The notes below the pieces were generated by a model. The model searched no databases. It was not told the origin of the DNA and saw only the letters and a list, made by a program, of their open reading frames with translations. DNA of 64,000 nt, taken from positions 2,639,001 to 2,703,000 of the forward strand of contig NZ_CP041743.1 in NCBI RefSeq assembly GCF_007556815.1, written 5' to 3'. The translations under genes and the position numbers were made by a program. This DNA comes from Paraburkholderia megapolitana. Its GTDB lineage: Bacteria; Pseudomonadota; Gammaproteobacteria; Burkholderiales; Burkholderiaceae. The stretch's first letter is position 1, and every line of letters begins with the position of its first letter. Shown one piece after another: positions 48,412 to 57,564 of this stretch.

Positions 48412-49163
48412 GACGCCGTGTCCTCTCCGAACCATTTCAGATTCAGCGCCTTCAATCGTCCATCGGCTTTCATCGCAGCAAGCTGAACGTTTACCGGCGC
48501 GACGAGCGGGCTCCCCTTCTGAAAGCCGATCCCGACGTCTCGACCTTCGAGCGCCGGCAGCACGACTCGCACCTTGCCTTTGCCGGCCGTTTTCGCGTAG
48601 TAAAGCAACACGGGCTTGTCGTAGACGACCGCATCGGTGCGACCTGCTTCAAGCGCCAGCAGCGCGTTATTGATGCCTGGCAACTGTTCGAGTGTCGCGT
48701 CCTTGATGTGATTCTTGATGTAGTCGACAGCGATCGTGCCCGTTTCGGTGCCGATGCTTTTGCCGGCCAGATCAGCGGAGGTCTTGATCGTGGCGTTATC
48801 GATGCGCGTCACCGCGATCAGTCCGCTGTTGTAGTACGGATCGGAGAAATCGATGACTTTCTGGCGCTCCGGCTTGATGAATAGCTGGGAAATCACGACG
48901 TCGATGTTGCGGGTCTGCAGCGCGGGAATCAGGGCACCGAACTCCATCGGTTGCACACGCCACTTGACGTTCAACCCTTTCGCCACCTCAGCCCAGGTAT
49001 CGATATCGAAGCCGGTATAGGTATCGCCCTGTTTGAACGTAAACGGTGGGCCACCTACGTTGGAACCGACGATCAGTTCCGCACTGGCTGCTTTCGCGAA
49101 GCGGGAAAGACCGATTGCAGGAATGGCAGCAAGGCCGGTTTGCAGAAGTTGACGACGATTCAT
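48408..49163 (-). CDS. Polar amino acid ABC transporter binding protein
   Basis: The ATG at 49163 has GGAGG before it and gives 251 residues, a family 3 binding protein. The start MNRRQLLQTGLAAIPAIGLS is Tat-like, with a twin Arg, and is cleaved near AKA-A. PPFTFKQGDTYTGFDIDTWAEVAKGL is the typical ligand-loop region at residues 38-63, and VDVVISQLFIKPERQKVIDFSDPYY-like sequence follows. The exact amino acid cannot be told. Confidence 0.88.
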   Translation of the reverse strand: MNRRQLLQTGLAAIPAIGLSRFAKAASAELIVGSNVGGPPFTFKQGDTYTGFDIDTWAEVAKGLNVKWRVQPMEFGALIPALQTRNIDVVISQLFIKPERQKVIDFSDPYYNSGLIAVTRIDNATIKTSADLAGKSIGTETGTIAVDYIKNHIKDATLEQLPGINNALLALEAGRTDAVVYDKPVLLYYAKTAGKGKVRVVLPALEGRDVGIGFQKGSPLVAPVNVQLAAMKADGRLKALNLKWFGEDTAS

Positions 49164-49261
49164 AGGTGCCTCCACGGGAGATAGGCGATCGAGAGCCTTC
49201 CAGAGCTGCACTAGCTCAGGTCGTCTCATGCTGCTTGGCTGCTGCAGGTTATAGATCGCCG

Positions 49262-49744
49262 CTATAGACGCAGACGAGGTTCCGGTGTCAATGTCACCGT
49301 GAGTTCGATCTCGAGCAGACCACTGTCCGGCAGACTCGCGACGCCGACTGCCGACCTCGCGCATCGTCCGCTTTCGCCGAATATGTCGTAGAGCAACGTC
49401 GAGACGAAGTCCATCACTCTGCCGTGATGTCTGAAATCGGGTGTGGAGTTGACGAAGCCGCGCAGGAACAGGATGCGTTCCACTGAAGCGGTCGGTGCGG
49501 CCGTCGCGGCCAGCACGCTCAGTGCGCGCAGCACGCAGGCCTGCGCCGCATTGCGGATAACGTCGTCGGGCGTATTCCGATCGACCGGGCCTGTGACGAC
49601 CTCATCACCGACGCGGCTCACCTGCCCGCTCACATAGACGATCCCATCGTGCACGACCGCGCCGAGGTACGCCCCGCGTGGCGACGGCAGCGCGGGCAGT
49701 ACGAGACCTAACTGTGCAACGCGTGTAGCGATATCGGCCATCAT
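49262..49744 (-). CDS. RidA family deaminase-like protein
   Basis: The start at 49744 overlaps the phzF-type stop and has GGGAGGAC upstream, giving 160 residues. It matches the longer RidA/YjgF subgroup (about 150 residues): SPRGAYLGAVVHDGIVYVSGQVSR, NAAQACVLRALSVLAA and VASLPDSGLLEIELTVTL. The position of the RidA catalytic Arg is filled by Ser or Ala in this subgroup, so imine hydrolysis is uncertain. Linked to amino acid use by context. Confidence 0.82.
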   Translation of the reverse strand: MMADIATRVAQLGLVLPALPSPRGAYLGAVVHDGIVYVSGQVSRVGDEVVTGPVDRNTPDDVIRNAAQACVLRALSVLAATAAPTASVERILFLRGFVNSTPDFRHHGRVMDFVSTLLYDIFGESGRCARSAVGVASLPDSGLLEIELTVTLTPEPRLRL

Positions 49745-50640
49745 GACGAGGTCCTCCCGTTCTGTTCGAGCTGGACGATGCCGCCCAGCCAGGAGCGATC
49801 CGGGCGCCCGGCGTAGAGACTGAAGCGAACCAGAATCTCCGACGGACGCTGCATGACACGCCCCTGACGAATCGTAATGACGCGATCGGATGCCTCGACC
49901 ATATCGTTTGACAGAAGCCCGAAGGCGAGAGCCGATGCCGCAATACCGGTCGCCGCATCCTCCGGATAGCCCGAAGATTTCGGAAATTGCCTTGCGTCGA
50001 AGATTTGCCGGCTCGCATCCAGCGTGACGTAGGGATAGAGCCCCGTGGACCCGATCCGCTCGCATAGCGCTTCTACCTTGTCGAGCCGCGGTTCAAGCGC
50101 ATCGAGGTCGCTTGCGCTGGCCAGCGGAATCAGCGTCTTGACGCGACTGGTGCACGCGTTTTGAATCGGCAGTGCGGCTAGTTGCTCGCTGACGATGCCG
50201 AGTACATCGAGAATGTCCGCGCGATTCTGTTCCGCGTCAGGCAACGCTTCAATACGACCCGCCGGTTGAGAAATCTCAACAGCAGTGGCACCGGTCGCAT
50301 CACGCGTAATGCGTGCATCGACGCGGCCACTTCGAGTCCAGATGGAAACATGATCCCGCTGCAACCGCCCGATCCGCTCGAGCAGCCAGAGTGCGCCGAC
50401 CGTTGCGTGTCCGCACATCGACATCTCGTGGTTGGGGACCCAGAAGCGAAACTCGAAGTCGCAGCCTGAATCCGGCGCTGCGGGAAAGACAAAACCGCTC
50501 TCATGGCCATAGTGGCGGGCGACCTCGCGCATCTGCTCGTCGGACATACCGGCGGCGTCGACGACGATCGGCGCAGGGTTACCGCCGCCGGGACCCGCTG
50601 CGAACACATTGACCAGCTCGACTCTGTGGCGTTGATGCAT
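49741..50640 (-). CDS. PhzF family isomerase/epimerase
   Basis: A 299-residue PhzF-like protein with two similar halves. VELVNVFAAGPGGGNPAPIVV is the family opening, GHESGFVFPA carries the catalytic Glu (about residue 47), and EMSMCGHATVGALWLL gives the CGHAT motif. The second half has SGYPEDAATGIAASALAFG. These enzymes move hydrogen in small acids or amino-acid derivatives. The tight link to RidA and an amino acid importer suggests catabolism of an unusual amino acid. Confidence 0.87.
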   Translation of the reverse strand: MHQRHRVELVNVFAAGPGGGNPAPIVVDAAGMSDEQMREVARHYGHESGFVFPAAPDSGCDFEFRFWVPNHEMSMCGHATVGALWLLERIGRLQRDHVSIWTRSGRVDARITRDATGATAVEISQPAGRIEALPDAEQNRADILDVLGIVSEQLAALPIQNACTSRVKTLIPLASASDLDALEPRLDKVEALCERIGSTGLYPYVTLDASRQIFDARQFPKSSGYPEDAATGIAASALAFGLLSNDMVEASDRVITIRQGRVMQRPSEILVRFSLYAGRPDRSWLGGIVQLEQNGRTSS

Positions 50641-50655
50641 GACGGTATTGCCCCG

Positions 50656-50686
50656 CTGACCGAGGAATGTTTTTCTGTTCGGTCAG
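50656..50686 (-). promoter_or_regulatory. 31-bp dyad between the AraC and PhzF genes
   Basis: CTGACCGA (50656-50663) and TCGGTCAG (50679-50686) form a perfect 8-bp inverted repeat with a 15-base AT-rich spacer. It ends 16 bases before the PhzF start codon, so it may be an operator, or a leader hairpin, for the PhzF-RidA pair. Confidence 0.45.
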
Positions 50687-50726
50687 TTTAGGGGGAACGA
50701 CGGCAGACTGCGCGTTCGAACGGGCC

Positions 50727-51650
50727 TTACCTTTTGATCGAACGGGCCATCGGTGTACGCACATCGGATGGCGAATGCCCACCGATGCGGCGCATGGCGC
50801 GCGCGAGTGCGGCGCCGCTGTCGAATCCGACGCGGAATGCCACCTCGCCGACTGGAAGATCCGTTTCGGCCAGAAGCCTGCACGCATTCTCGTAACGCGC
50901 CCGCTGTTGAAACTCACCGATCGACAAACCGGTATCTTCGCGAAACAGGCGGGTGATGTGTCGCCGGGAGATGCCGAAGCGCTTCTCCAGCGCATCGAGC
51001 GGGATGTTCTGGTCGGCGTGCCGGATCACGAACGCTTTCAGATCCGTAACCAGTGCCATGCCATGCTCGCGCGGCGACGTGGCTGGCATCGTCTTGCCGG
51101 TGATCACCTCGGCAATGCACTGCATCAGCAACGCCGACGACAGCGCATGGCGGATGCTCGAGTTACCGTAAGCGCCGATATCGCTGCGCATCGACAGTTC
51201 CTGTAGCGCGCGAATCGCAGAGGTTCGGCGCACGAGCGCCGTGGTGCGCGTGCGCCGGCGGAATTCGTTGAGCGAACCGGTACCGGTATCGAGCCGGCGA
51301 AGTGCTTCGTCGGTAACGTAGAGCGCGATGTGATTGTGCGCGCCGCAGCCGGCCTGAGTCTGGTGTGCCCTGTCGGCCGGCACCACCGCAAAGCGGTCCT
51401 GCGACAGCCACGTGCCTTTACGCTGATCTTCATGCTTGAGTTCGACGGTTCCGTGGCTCGGCAGGATGAACATCATACAATCGTGCCAATGCCACGGCAT
51501 CGCGTAGTTGCCGCCGCCCGCGAGCGTGGCGTGCCCGTCGTCGGCCGCTATCAGCGCATTCCTGTCCGCCGGCTGGCGGAGTTCTACAAACGATCGCAGC
51601 ATGGCGATGCCCCTTGCAACGGGAAGTGGGACACACATTGCCGGCTTCAT
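50727..51650 (-). CDS. AraC family regulator with cupin-like sensor
   Basis: A 307-residue regulator. The first half has the cupin-like ligand domain (HWHDCMMFILPSHGTVELKHED, RFAVVPADRAHQTQAG). The C-terminal double helix-turn-helix is clear: LEKRFGISRRHITRLFREDTG and VGEVAFRVGFDSGAALARAMRRIGGHSPSD. An alternative start is the ATG at 51638. It may control the PhzF operon just downstream or the TonB-dependent receptor gene whose stop lies 66 bases upstream. Confidence 0.88.
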   Translation of the reverse strand: MKPAMCVPLPVARGIAMLRSFVELRQPADRNALIAADDGHATLAGGGNYAMPWHWHDCMMFILPSHGTVELKHEDQRKGTWLSQDRFAVVPADRAHQTQAGCGAHNHIALYVTDEALRRLDTGTGSLNEFRRRTRTTALVRRTSAIRALQELSMRSDIGAYGNSSIRHALSSALLMQCIAEVITGKTMPATSPREHGMALVTDLKAFVIRHADQNIPLDALEKRFGISRRHITRLFREDTGLSIGEFQQRARYENACRLLAETDLPVGEVAFRVGFDSGAALARAMRRIGGHSPSDVRTPMARSIKR

Positions 51651-51716
51651 GACGCCGACGGCACAGGAGCGTGCTCCGAGAGCAATTCCGCTGCCGTACC
51701 GGCGAAGGATACAACG

Positions 51717-53846
51717 TCAATAACTCATGGTGAGCGAAGCAAAAGCAGCACGGCCCGCTGCCGGCGAATGCAGCGTCTGCACGCCGTCATACCAGACGTA
51801 CTCGTTGTAACGGTTGAGCAGATTGGTTAGCTGCACATCTAATGTCACCGCTTTCGAAAACCGGTACGACGCACTCGCATTGAACCGCACAGAAGAACCG
51901 AACTTGCCGGTCGAATTGGTCGGTTCGAGGTAGTACGCGCTCTGCGCGTTGCCCCATGTCGACAGGCGCAGGTCCGGGGTGGCCTGATAGTCCGCGCCGG
52001 CGGATACCAGGTGATTCGGTACGTGGTCTACCTGCTTGCCGGAGCTCCCCAGACTGGTTGGGCCAGGATCGACAATGCGGGCCATCTGGTAGGTATAGGC
52101 AAACCACACGCTAAGGTCGCGCGCGAGCAGCAGATTGGCCTGCACGTCGAAACCCTTGCGCTTCGTCTTGCCGAGATTGTCGAAGTCGCCGGTGGGATCG
52201 TTCGCCTTGCGGCGCACCTCGTTGGAAGCAGTTTGCTCCCAGTACGCTACGCGTCCGTCCAGCCGCTCGAACGGGCTGAACTTGAGACCGACTTCCCAGC
52301 CGTCGTTGACCGAAGGTGCGAGGTCCGTCACGCGCGGCGGAATCTTGTAGGCTCCCGCACCGACCCCGATCTGAAACGTCCGCCCGTAGTTTCCGTAGAA
52401 GCTGTAGCCGGACCACGGCGTGTAGACCGCGCTGAACTTCGGCTGCTGGATCACGCCGTAGTCGTTCATGTCGTAGCGTTGGCCTGACAGATGGTTCGTC
52501 AGATGGCCGCTCGCCATATCGACGCGGTAGGCTGGAATCAGCTTGAGCGTGTCGAACGGCTTGAAGGTGGCCTGCACATAGGCGCCTGTGGTGTCGTACG
52601 AAAACGTCTGATCGCGGGTTTGCGACGTGCGTACCTGGTCTCGCGTCAGCCAGCGCTGGCTGCGATTGTTTTGCCACTCGCCGCTGACGCCCGCTTCCAG
52701 CGCGAGATCCTTGATCCATGGCAACCCCGTCGTGTGGGGGCGGTACGTCAGGGAACTCAGAAAACCTAACTGCTGTTCATCCGAGAAGCGCTCCTGCTGG
52801 CTGACGGATGCGGAGAACCTGACCCAGCGGCGATCCCTGTAGGTGTTGAAATAGGCTTTCGACGACGAGGACAACCGGTCAGTCAGATCGACATCGAAAT
52901 ACGCGGCGTACTGACCGGTTTCGCGCGTTGCCTGATCGGTGTTGTTGAATGCGTAAGAGCCGGTCGGATTGCTGTGCGCGTCGGCCTGGGTCAGATAGCC
53001 CGGCTCGTCGGCGGCGGTTCGACCGTAACGCGCGGAGAGTCCCAGTCGCACTGCCGCGCTCGGGCTGTAAAACCACTTGCCCGCGACCCCTACCTTGTCC
53101 ATGTCCGAATGATCCCGGTAGCCTTGCGAACGACGATAGCCGAACGCATAGTTTTGCGAGAACGTGTCGCTCTCGTGACCGGCGACTGCTTCCGCGTTGT
53201 ACGTGCTGTAGCTTCCGTAACCGACGCGGCCTTTGGCGTAGTTGCCGCCATTCAGCGTCGTGATGGTCGCGTTACCGGCAATGTTGTGCAGGCCATAGCG
53301 GGGGTCGTTGGTGCCGCGCACGGTTTCCAGCGATTCGATCTCGAGCGGAAAGACCGCATCCATGAACGGCATGCTGCCATCGTTGCTGTTCGATGGAATG
53401 CCGTCGATCAGCAGTTTGACTGCATTGATCTCGCTCTCGCCGTTAAAGCCGCGAAACGAGATCTTGCCCGAGGTCGTGCCTTGATTGAAGTCGGTGAGCA
53501 GGACGCCCGGCATCTGGCCAAAGAGCTCCCACGGGCTGCGCACGTTCTGGTTCTCGATACGGTTCGCTTCGACGCGATCGACAGAGCTCAGGATGTTTCG
53601 TGTCGAAAGCGGTCCGGTACGCACTGCGCTTACCTCGATGGCGCCTAGTACGAATGTCGAGTCTTCGGTGCTTGCGGGCGCGGTTCGTTTCGATCTTGCA
53701 GCGGCGGTTCTGTCCTGCTCGCTAGCGGCGGTTTCGTCCGTATCGGTGTCGGGATCCTGTCGGGATAGCGGCTCGGCCTGTGCCGTCAACGCAATGGCGA
53801 AGCAGGCCGGTACCAGCCATTTCTCTTTGTGCTTGCGAATCTTCAT
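51717..53846 (-). CDS. TonB-dependent outer-membrane receptor
   Basis: I prefer the ATG at 53846 (a TTG lies two codons earlier), giving 709 residues. After the signal peptide (cleavage near AQA-E) a TonB box TFVLGAIEVSA is visible. The plug domain follows (about 70-190, with GQMPGVLLTDFNQGTTSGKI, FRGFNGESEINAVKLLIDGI and LETVRGTNDPRYGLHNIAGN), then a 22-strand barrel ending FASLTMSY. It resembles FecA-like siderophore receptors but lies beside sugar genes, so a sugar or metal chelate is possible. Transcribed away from the LacI-family gene. Confidence 0.88.
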   Translation of the reverse strand: MKIRKHKEKWLVPACFAIALTAQAEPLSRQDPDTDTDETAASEQDRTAAARSKRTAPASTEDSTFVLGAIEVSAVRTGPLSTRNILSSVDRVEANRIENQNVRSPWELFGQMPGVLLTDFNQGTTSGKISFRGFNGESEINAVKLLIDGIPSNSNDGSMPFMDAVFPLEIESLETVRGTNDPRYGLHNIAGNATITTLNGGNYAKGRVGYGSYSTYNAEAVAGHESDTFSQNYAFGYRRSQGYRDHSDMDKVGVAGKWFYSPSAAVRLGLSARYGRTAADEPGYLTQADAHSNPTGSYAFNNTDQATRETGQYAAYFDVDLTDRLSSSSKAYFNTYRDRRWVRFSASVSQQERFSDEQQLGFLSSLTYRPHTTGLPWIKDLALEAGVSGEWQNNRSQRWLTRDQVRTSQTRDQTFSYDTTGAYVQATFKPFDTLKLIPAYRVDMASGHLTNHLSGQRYDMNDYGVIQQPKFSAVYTPWSGYSFYGNYGRTFQIGVGAGAYKIPPRVTDLAPSVNDGWEVGLKFSPFERLDGRVAYWEQTASNEVRRKANDPTGDFDNLGKTKRKGFDVQANLLLARDLSVWFAYTYQMARIVDPGPTSLGSSGKQVDHVPNHLVSAGADYQATPDLRLSTWGNAQSAYYLEPTNSTGKFGSSVRFNASASYRFSKAVTLDVQLTNLLNRYNEYVWYDGVQTLHSPAAGRAAFASLTMSY

Positions 53847-54132
53847 TGTCAATACTTGAGGATGTTCCGCGCCGGATCAATGTCGGCGAAAAAGAGCGAC
53901 GCGCAGTATGGAGAAACTCTTGGGCAGGCCGCTTCGACTCGCGAGCCGTGCAGCCTTCTTCGATGGACGTTGATGGTTTTTCTCAATCGCGAACTTTATC
54001 GAACTTGCGCTCGCGCTCATACGTCGCATAGCGCGGCAAATTGTCGCCAGAAATTGAGATGCCAGCCGAAGCCACCCCGGGAATTCCCTGGAACAGGAAG
54101 CTTGCTTTTTATCCCCTCGAGAATCTACTCTA

Positions 54133-54228
54133 CTAACTCGCGTTAGCTAGGGTGTTTTGGCGATATTCGACGCACCGGTGGCTGTCAGCAGCCATTTTTT
54201 TGAATCTGCAGCTAACACGTGTTAGCTG
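54133..54228. promoter_or_regulatory. Two LacI-type operators upstream of the LacI-family gene
   Basis: CAGCTAACACGTGTTAGCTG (54209-54228) is a perfect 20-bp palindrome with the central CG typical of LacI-family sites. CTAAC-TCGC-GTTAG (54133-54146) repeats the core CTAACNCGNGTTAG, and its right flank also continues CT. Centres are 79 bases apart, close to whole helical turns, which would suit DNA looping. They lie 26-121 bases before the regulator start. The rest of the 53847-54253 gap shows no gene; it must also hold the receptor promoter. Confidence 0.75.
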
Positions 54229-54253
54229 GCCCAAAAAGTCTGATGAAAAGTCG

Positions 54254-55294
54254 ATGAAGCGCGCCACCAGCCACCAGGTCGCAACCCTTGCAAACGTGTC
54301 CCGCACCACCGTCTCGTTCGTGCTCAACAATGTCCCCGGTATGGGGATCAGCGACGAGACCCGGGAACGCGTCCTCGCGGCTGCCCGGCAACTCGGCTAT
54401 GTGCCCAATGCCATGGCGCTGTCGCTCGCGAGCGGTGCCACCCAGACCATCGGCTTGCTCATGCCGCACGACGATCAGGTACATGCCAATGTCGACGCCT
54501 ACATTCCGCGCTTTCTGACCGGCGTCACGCTGACGTGCCAGGCAAGCGGCTACAAGGTGTTGTTCGAACCGCTCAATCACGCCGCCCCGGCCGGCGCGTG
54601 CCTGAACCTCGTCGACAGCGGACGGATCGATGGGCTGATCGCGCTGAACCCGCGTCAGGCCGATTTCAGCTATCTGAACGACGCCGCCGGCAATGGCTTC
54701 CCGCTGATCGTCTTCGGATCGAATCTGACCGGGCACGACAACGTCCACAGCATCGACGCGGACAATCGCGACGCCGCGCGTCGGGCTACCGAACATCTTC
54801 TTGCGCTCGGTCATCGGCGCATCGCGCACATCGCTTTCGCCCACGACGACTATCCGATCGTGCGCGAACGTCTGCTCGGCTTTCGCGATGCGATGCAGGC
54901 CGCCGATCTCGAGGTCGATCCCGCATGGGTCTCGTACGGTAACTACAGCGCCCAGAGCGGCGCCGAATCGATGCGCGCGATTCTCGCGCGCAGCTCTGGC
55001 GTGACGGCGCTGTTCGCAGGCAACGACACGATCGCATTCGGTGCGATGGCCGCGCTGCGCGACGCGGGCTTAAGCATTCCGGACGACATGGCGATTGTCG
55101 GCTACGACGACATTCCGCTCGCCGCGTACGCCGCACCGCCGCTGACGACGATGCGCACGGAGCCCTTCACCGAAGGCAGTGAAGCAGCCGCGATGCTGCT
55201 ACGAATCATGGCCGGCGAATCGTCGGCAAGGGCACACGTGAAAGCGATCGTGCCGTTGGTGGTCAGGCGCTCTTGCGGTGCGAGCCCGACCTGA
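54254..55294 (+). CDS. LacI-family transcriptional regulator
   Basis: The ATG at 54254 gives a 346-residue repressor. The helix-turn-helix and hinge are at residues 1-60 (TLANVSRTTVSFVLNN, ERVLAAARQLGYVPNAMALSL), followed by the periplasmic-binding-protein-like sensor domain with IGLLMPHDD and VGYDDIPLAAYAAPPLTTMR. It likely represses itself and the downstream glycosidase-ABC-galactosidase genes in response to a sugar. Only a weak RBS is visible. Confidence 0.92.
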   Translation: MKRATSHQVATLANVSRTTVSFVLNNVPGMGISDETRERVLAAARQLGYVPNAMALSLASGATQTIGLLMPHDDQVHANVDAYIPRFLTGVTLTCQASGYKVLFEPLNHAAPAGACLNLVDSGRIDGLIALNPRQADFSYLNDAAGNGFPLIVFGSNLTGHDNVHSIDADNRDAARRATEHLLALGHRRIAHIAFAHDDYPIVRERLLGFRDAMQAADLEVDPAWVSYGNYSAQSGAESMRAILARSSGVTALFAGNDTIAFGAMAALRDAGLSIPDDMAIVGYDDIPLAAYAAPPLTTMRTEPFTEGSEAAAMLLRIMAGESSARAHVKAIVPLVVRRSCGASPT

Positions 55295-55420
55295 AAGCGT
55301 GTGCCGCAGAACGAAGTTGCAGTGATCGGTGGAACCGGTGGGCATGCGATACACCGGCAACCGTATCGCTATCTCTATCGTAGTCGACCAGAACGACATC
55401 CCCCGGAGGAGACAAGACTC

Positions 55421-57532
55421 ATGAACAGCATCTCACGTGCAGGTTCGTCGAAACAGCAATTACGTGTTGGCCGTCTCGCTGCAATCGCCCTCTTCGCCTC
55501 GCTTGCCGCCGCACCTGGTGCAAGGGCGGCGACCACGCCGGTACTGCAATTCAACGATCAAGGTTTCGAGCAGGCCGGATCGGGCTACGCCTGTTCATCC
55601 TGGTGGGTTGTTACTTCCGGCGCAGGGTGTGCGACCAACAATCCGCATTCGGGCGCGCATCTGGCATTTCTCGATCAGGGCGACGGCTATTCGGTTTCGC
55701 AATCTGTTCAATCGACGGTCACAGGCTCCTACGATTTCTCGGCATGGATCGCAGCGTTGCCCAACGGCACTGGCGGAACGTTCTCGATCAGGAGCGGCAG
55801 CGCACCGGCGCAAACAATCACGCTCCCTGCAACGCTAGCCACCGGTGTGTACGTCAAGTACACGCTGCCGCGCATCGCCGTCACAGCCGGCGACACGGTC
55901 ACGATCACGTTCGCCTCATCGAGCGGACGCGGCTGGATCAATATCGACGATATCGAAGTCGTGCCGTCCGCACCGAACGACCCGCAGATCACCTCGTCGA
56001 ATCCGACCGTCGTGGCGATGTTCGACTGGGCGAAAGTGAAGGCCAATTCCTGGGTGCGGCAGACCGGCACGGCCGGTGTCGTCAACATGGATGAGAACAA
56101 TCGCAGCGGCAGCGGCACCGGTGTCTACACACCGTCGTACTGGGCGGGCTATCCGTTCCGCTCGTATTACTACTCGCGCGATTTCGCCCATCAGTTCCTC
56201 GGCGCGCACATGCTCGGGCTCGATGTGCAGAACAAGACGATGCTCGAAGGTTTCGCTACCTCGGCAACCGCTAGCCGTGGCTATTTTCCGCTGTGGGCCA
56301 TCAATTTCGACGGTTCGACCGGCACCACCGACTACAAGAGCGACACCAACTTCGTCCGCGAACTGCCCGCTCCGTTCGACCTCTCGCAGCGCATGAACGA
56401 CGGCTACCGCTGGACCGGCGACGCCGACTACGCAACCAACCCTGCTCTGACAGGCTTCGTCGCCAACACCGTGAGCGCGTTCATTGCGGCGCACACGGGT
56501 CTCATCCCCGACGGCAAGGTACATGGCCGGCAGATCAATCTCGCGCAGGAGAACGGCGGCAACATCTTCCTCGGTGTAGCGAGCTATAACGAAAGCGCAG
56601 GAGACGATCCAGTCGAAGCCACCGACGCCGTCTCGACGCAATACCAGGCCTATCTCGCGATGTCCTCGCTCTCCGCGGCGCGGCGCGACTTTGCATCGGC
56701 AAGAACCTACGCTGAAAAAGCCGCCGATCTTTACAGCTACTACAACACGACGTGGAGCGTGCCGCCGTCGAACCCACTCGCGGTGATCCGCAGCTACAAC
56801 ATCGACTCGGTGGGCTCTACTGCATGGGGCTCCGAAATGAGCTGGTTCGCGCCGATGAAAGGCATCATGGCGCCCGGCAACCGACGCGACCAGTACATGT
56901 CCTGGCTCAACGCGACGGCCCTCACCTCCACGCCGCCGAATCTCGAAGCCGTCACGTATCTGCCCGACGCGTTCTTCACCGTCAACGACGGTACGACCGC
57001 ATGGGCGTGGATGCAGTACGTCTATAACCGCATCAACGATTTGCATTCGGGCGGGTTTCTCAATGGCGACTATCCGGAGACTTCGTTCACGCTCGTGAGC
57101 CAGGTGATCGATGGATTGTTAGGCGTGCAGCCCGATGCGGCGCAGCGTGCAGTCTCGACGGTCTCGCAGTTGCCGTCCGACATCGGCTGGCTACAGGTGG
57201 CGAGTATTCCGGTCGGTAACGGCTCGATCACCTTGCGGCAGGACGGCAAGACTCGCAGCACGCTGACGAACACGAGTCAGACCCGCGCGGCGCCTTATCT
57301 GTGGCATGCCGGATTCCCCGGCGCCTATCTGTGCCTGACGGTTCGTGGACAACACCGGATCGGCCGGATCGTGCAACCCGAAGGCCGTCAAGGTCCGACG
57401 TTCACCTACGCTGATCTGACCGTACAACCTGGCGAAACCGCTGTCGTCGACGCACCGTCCAGTTGCCGTCTGAAAACCAACGATGTGAACGCATCGGCCA
57501 CCACGGCAACCACGGCCTCCGCGCCGCAATGA
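55421..57532 (+). CDS. Exported six-hairpin glycosidase-like protein
   Basis: The ATG at 55421 with CGGAGGAG upstream gives 703 residues. A signal peptide (cleavage near ARA-A) is followed by a jelly-roll domain of about 150 residues (FNDQGFEQAGSGYACSSWWV ... GWINIDDIEVVPS) that looks like a carbohydrate-binding module. The rest (about 190-640) is rich in aromatic helices typical of an alpha/alpha barrel: RDFAHQFLGAHMLGLD, NDGYRWTGDADYATNPALTG, ENGGNIFLGVASYNESAGDD. Acidic residues in these loops are possible catalysts. I cannot place it in a numbered GH family. Position suggests release of galactosides for the importer behind it. Confidence 0.7.
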   Translation: MNSISRAGSSKQQLRVGRLAAIALFASLAAAPGARAATTPVLQFNDQGFEQAGSGYACSSWWVVTSGAGCATNNPHSGAHLAFLDQGDGYSVSQSVQSTVTGSYDFSAWIAALPNGTGGTFSIRSGSAPAQTITLPATLATGVYVKYTLPRIAVTAGDTVTITFASSSGRGWINIDDIEVVPSAPNDPQITSSNPTVVAMFDWAKVKANSWVRQTGTAGVVNMDENNRSGSGTGVYTPSYWAGYPFRSYYYSRDFAHQFLGAHMLGLDVQNKTMLEGFATSATASRGYFPLWAINFDGSTGTTDYKSDTNFVRELPAPFDLSQRMNDGYRWTGDADYATNPALTGFVANTVSAFIAAHTGLIPDGKVHGRQINLAQENGGNIFLGVASYNESAGDDPVEATDAVSTQYQAYLAMSSLSAARRDFASARTYAEKAADLYSYYNTTWSVPPSNPLAVIRSYNIDSVGSTAWGSEMSWFAPMKGIMAPGNRRDQYMSWLNATALTSTPPNLEAVTYLPDAFFTVNDGTTAWAWMQYVYNRINDLHSGGFLNGDYPETSFTLVSQVIDGLLGVQPDAAQRAVSTVSQLPSDIGWLQVASIPVGNGSITLRQDGKTRSTLTNTSQTRAAPYLWHAGFPGAYLCLTVRGQHRIGRIVQPEGRQGPTFTYADLTVQPGETAVVDAPSSCRLKTNDVNASATTATTASAPQ

Positions 57533-57564
57533 CGTCGTAACCAGACCCGCAGGCGGAGTTATTC

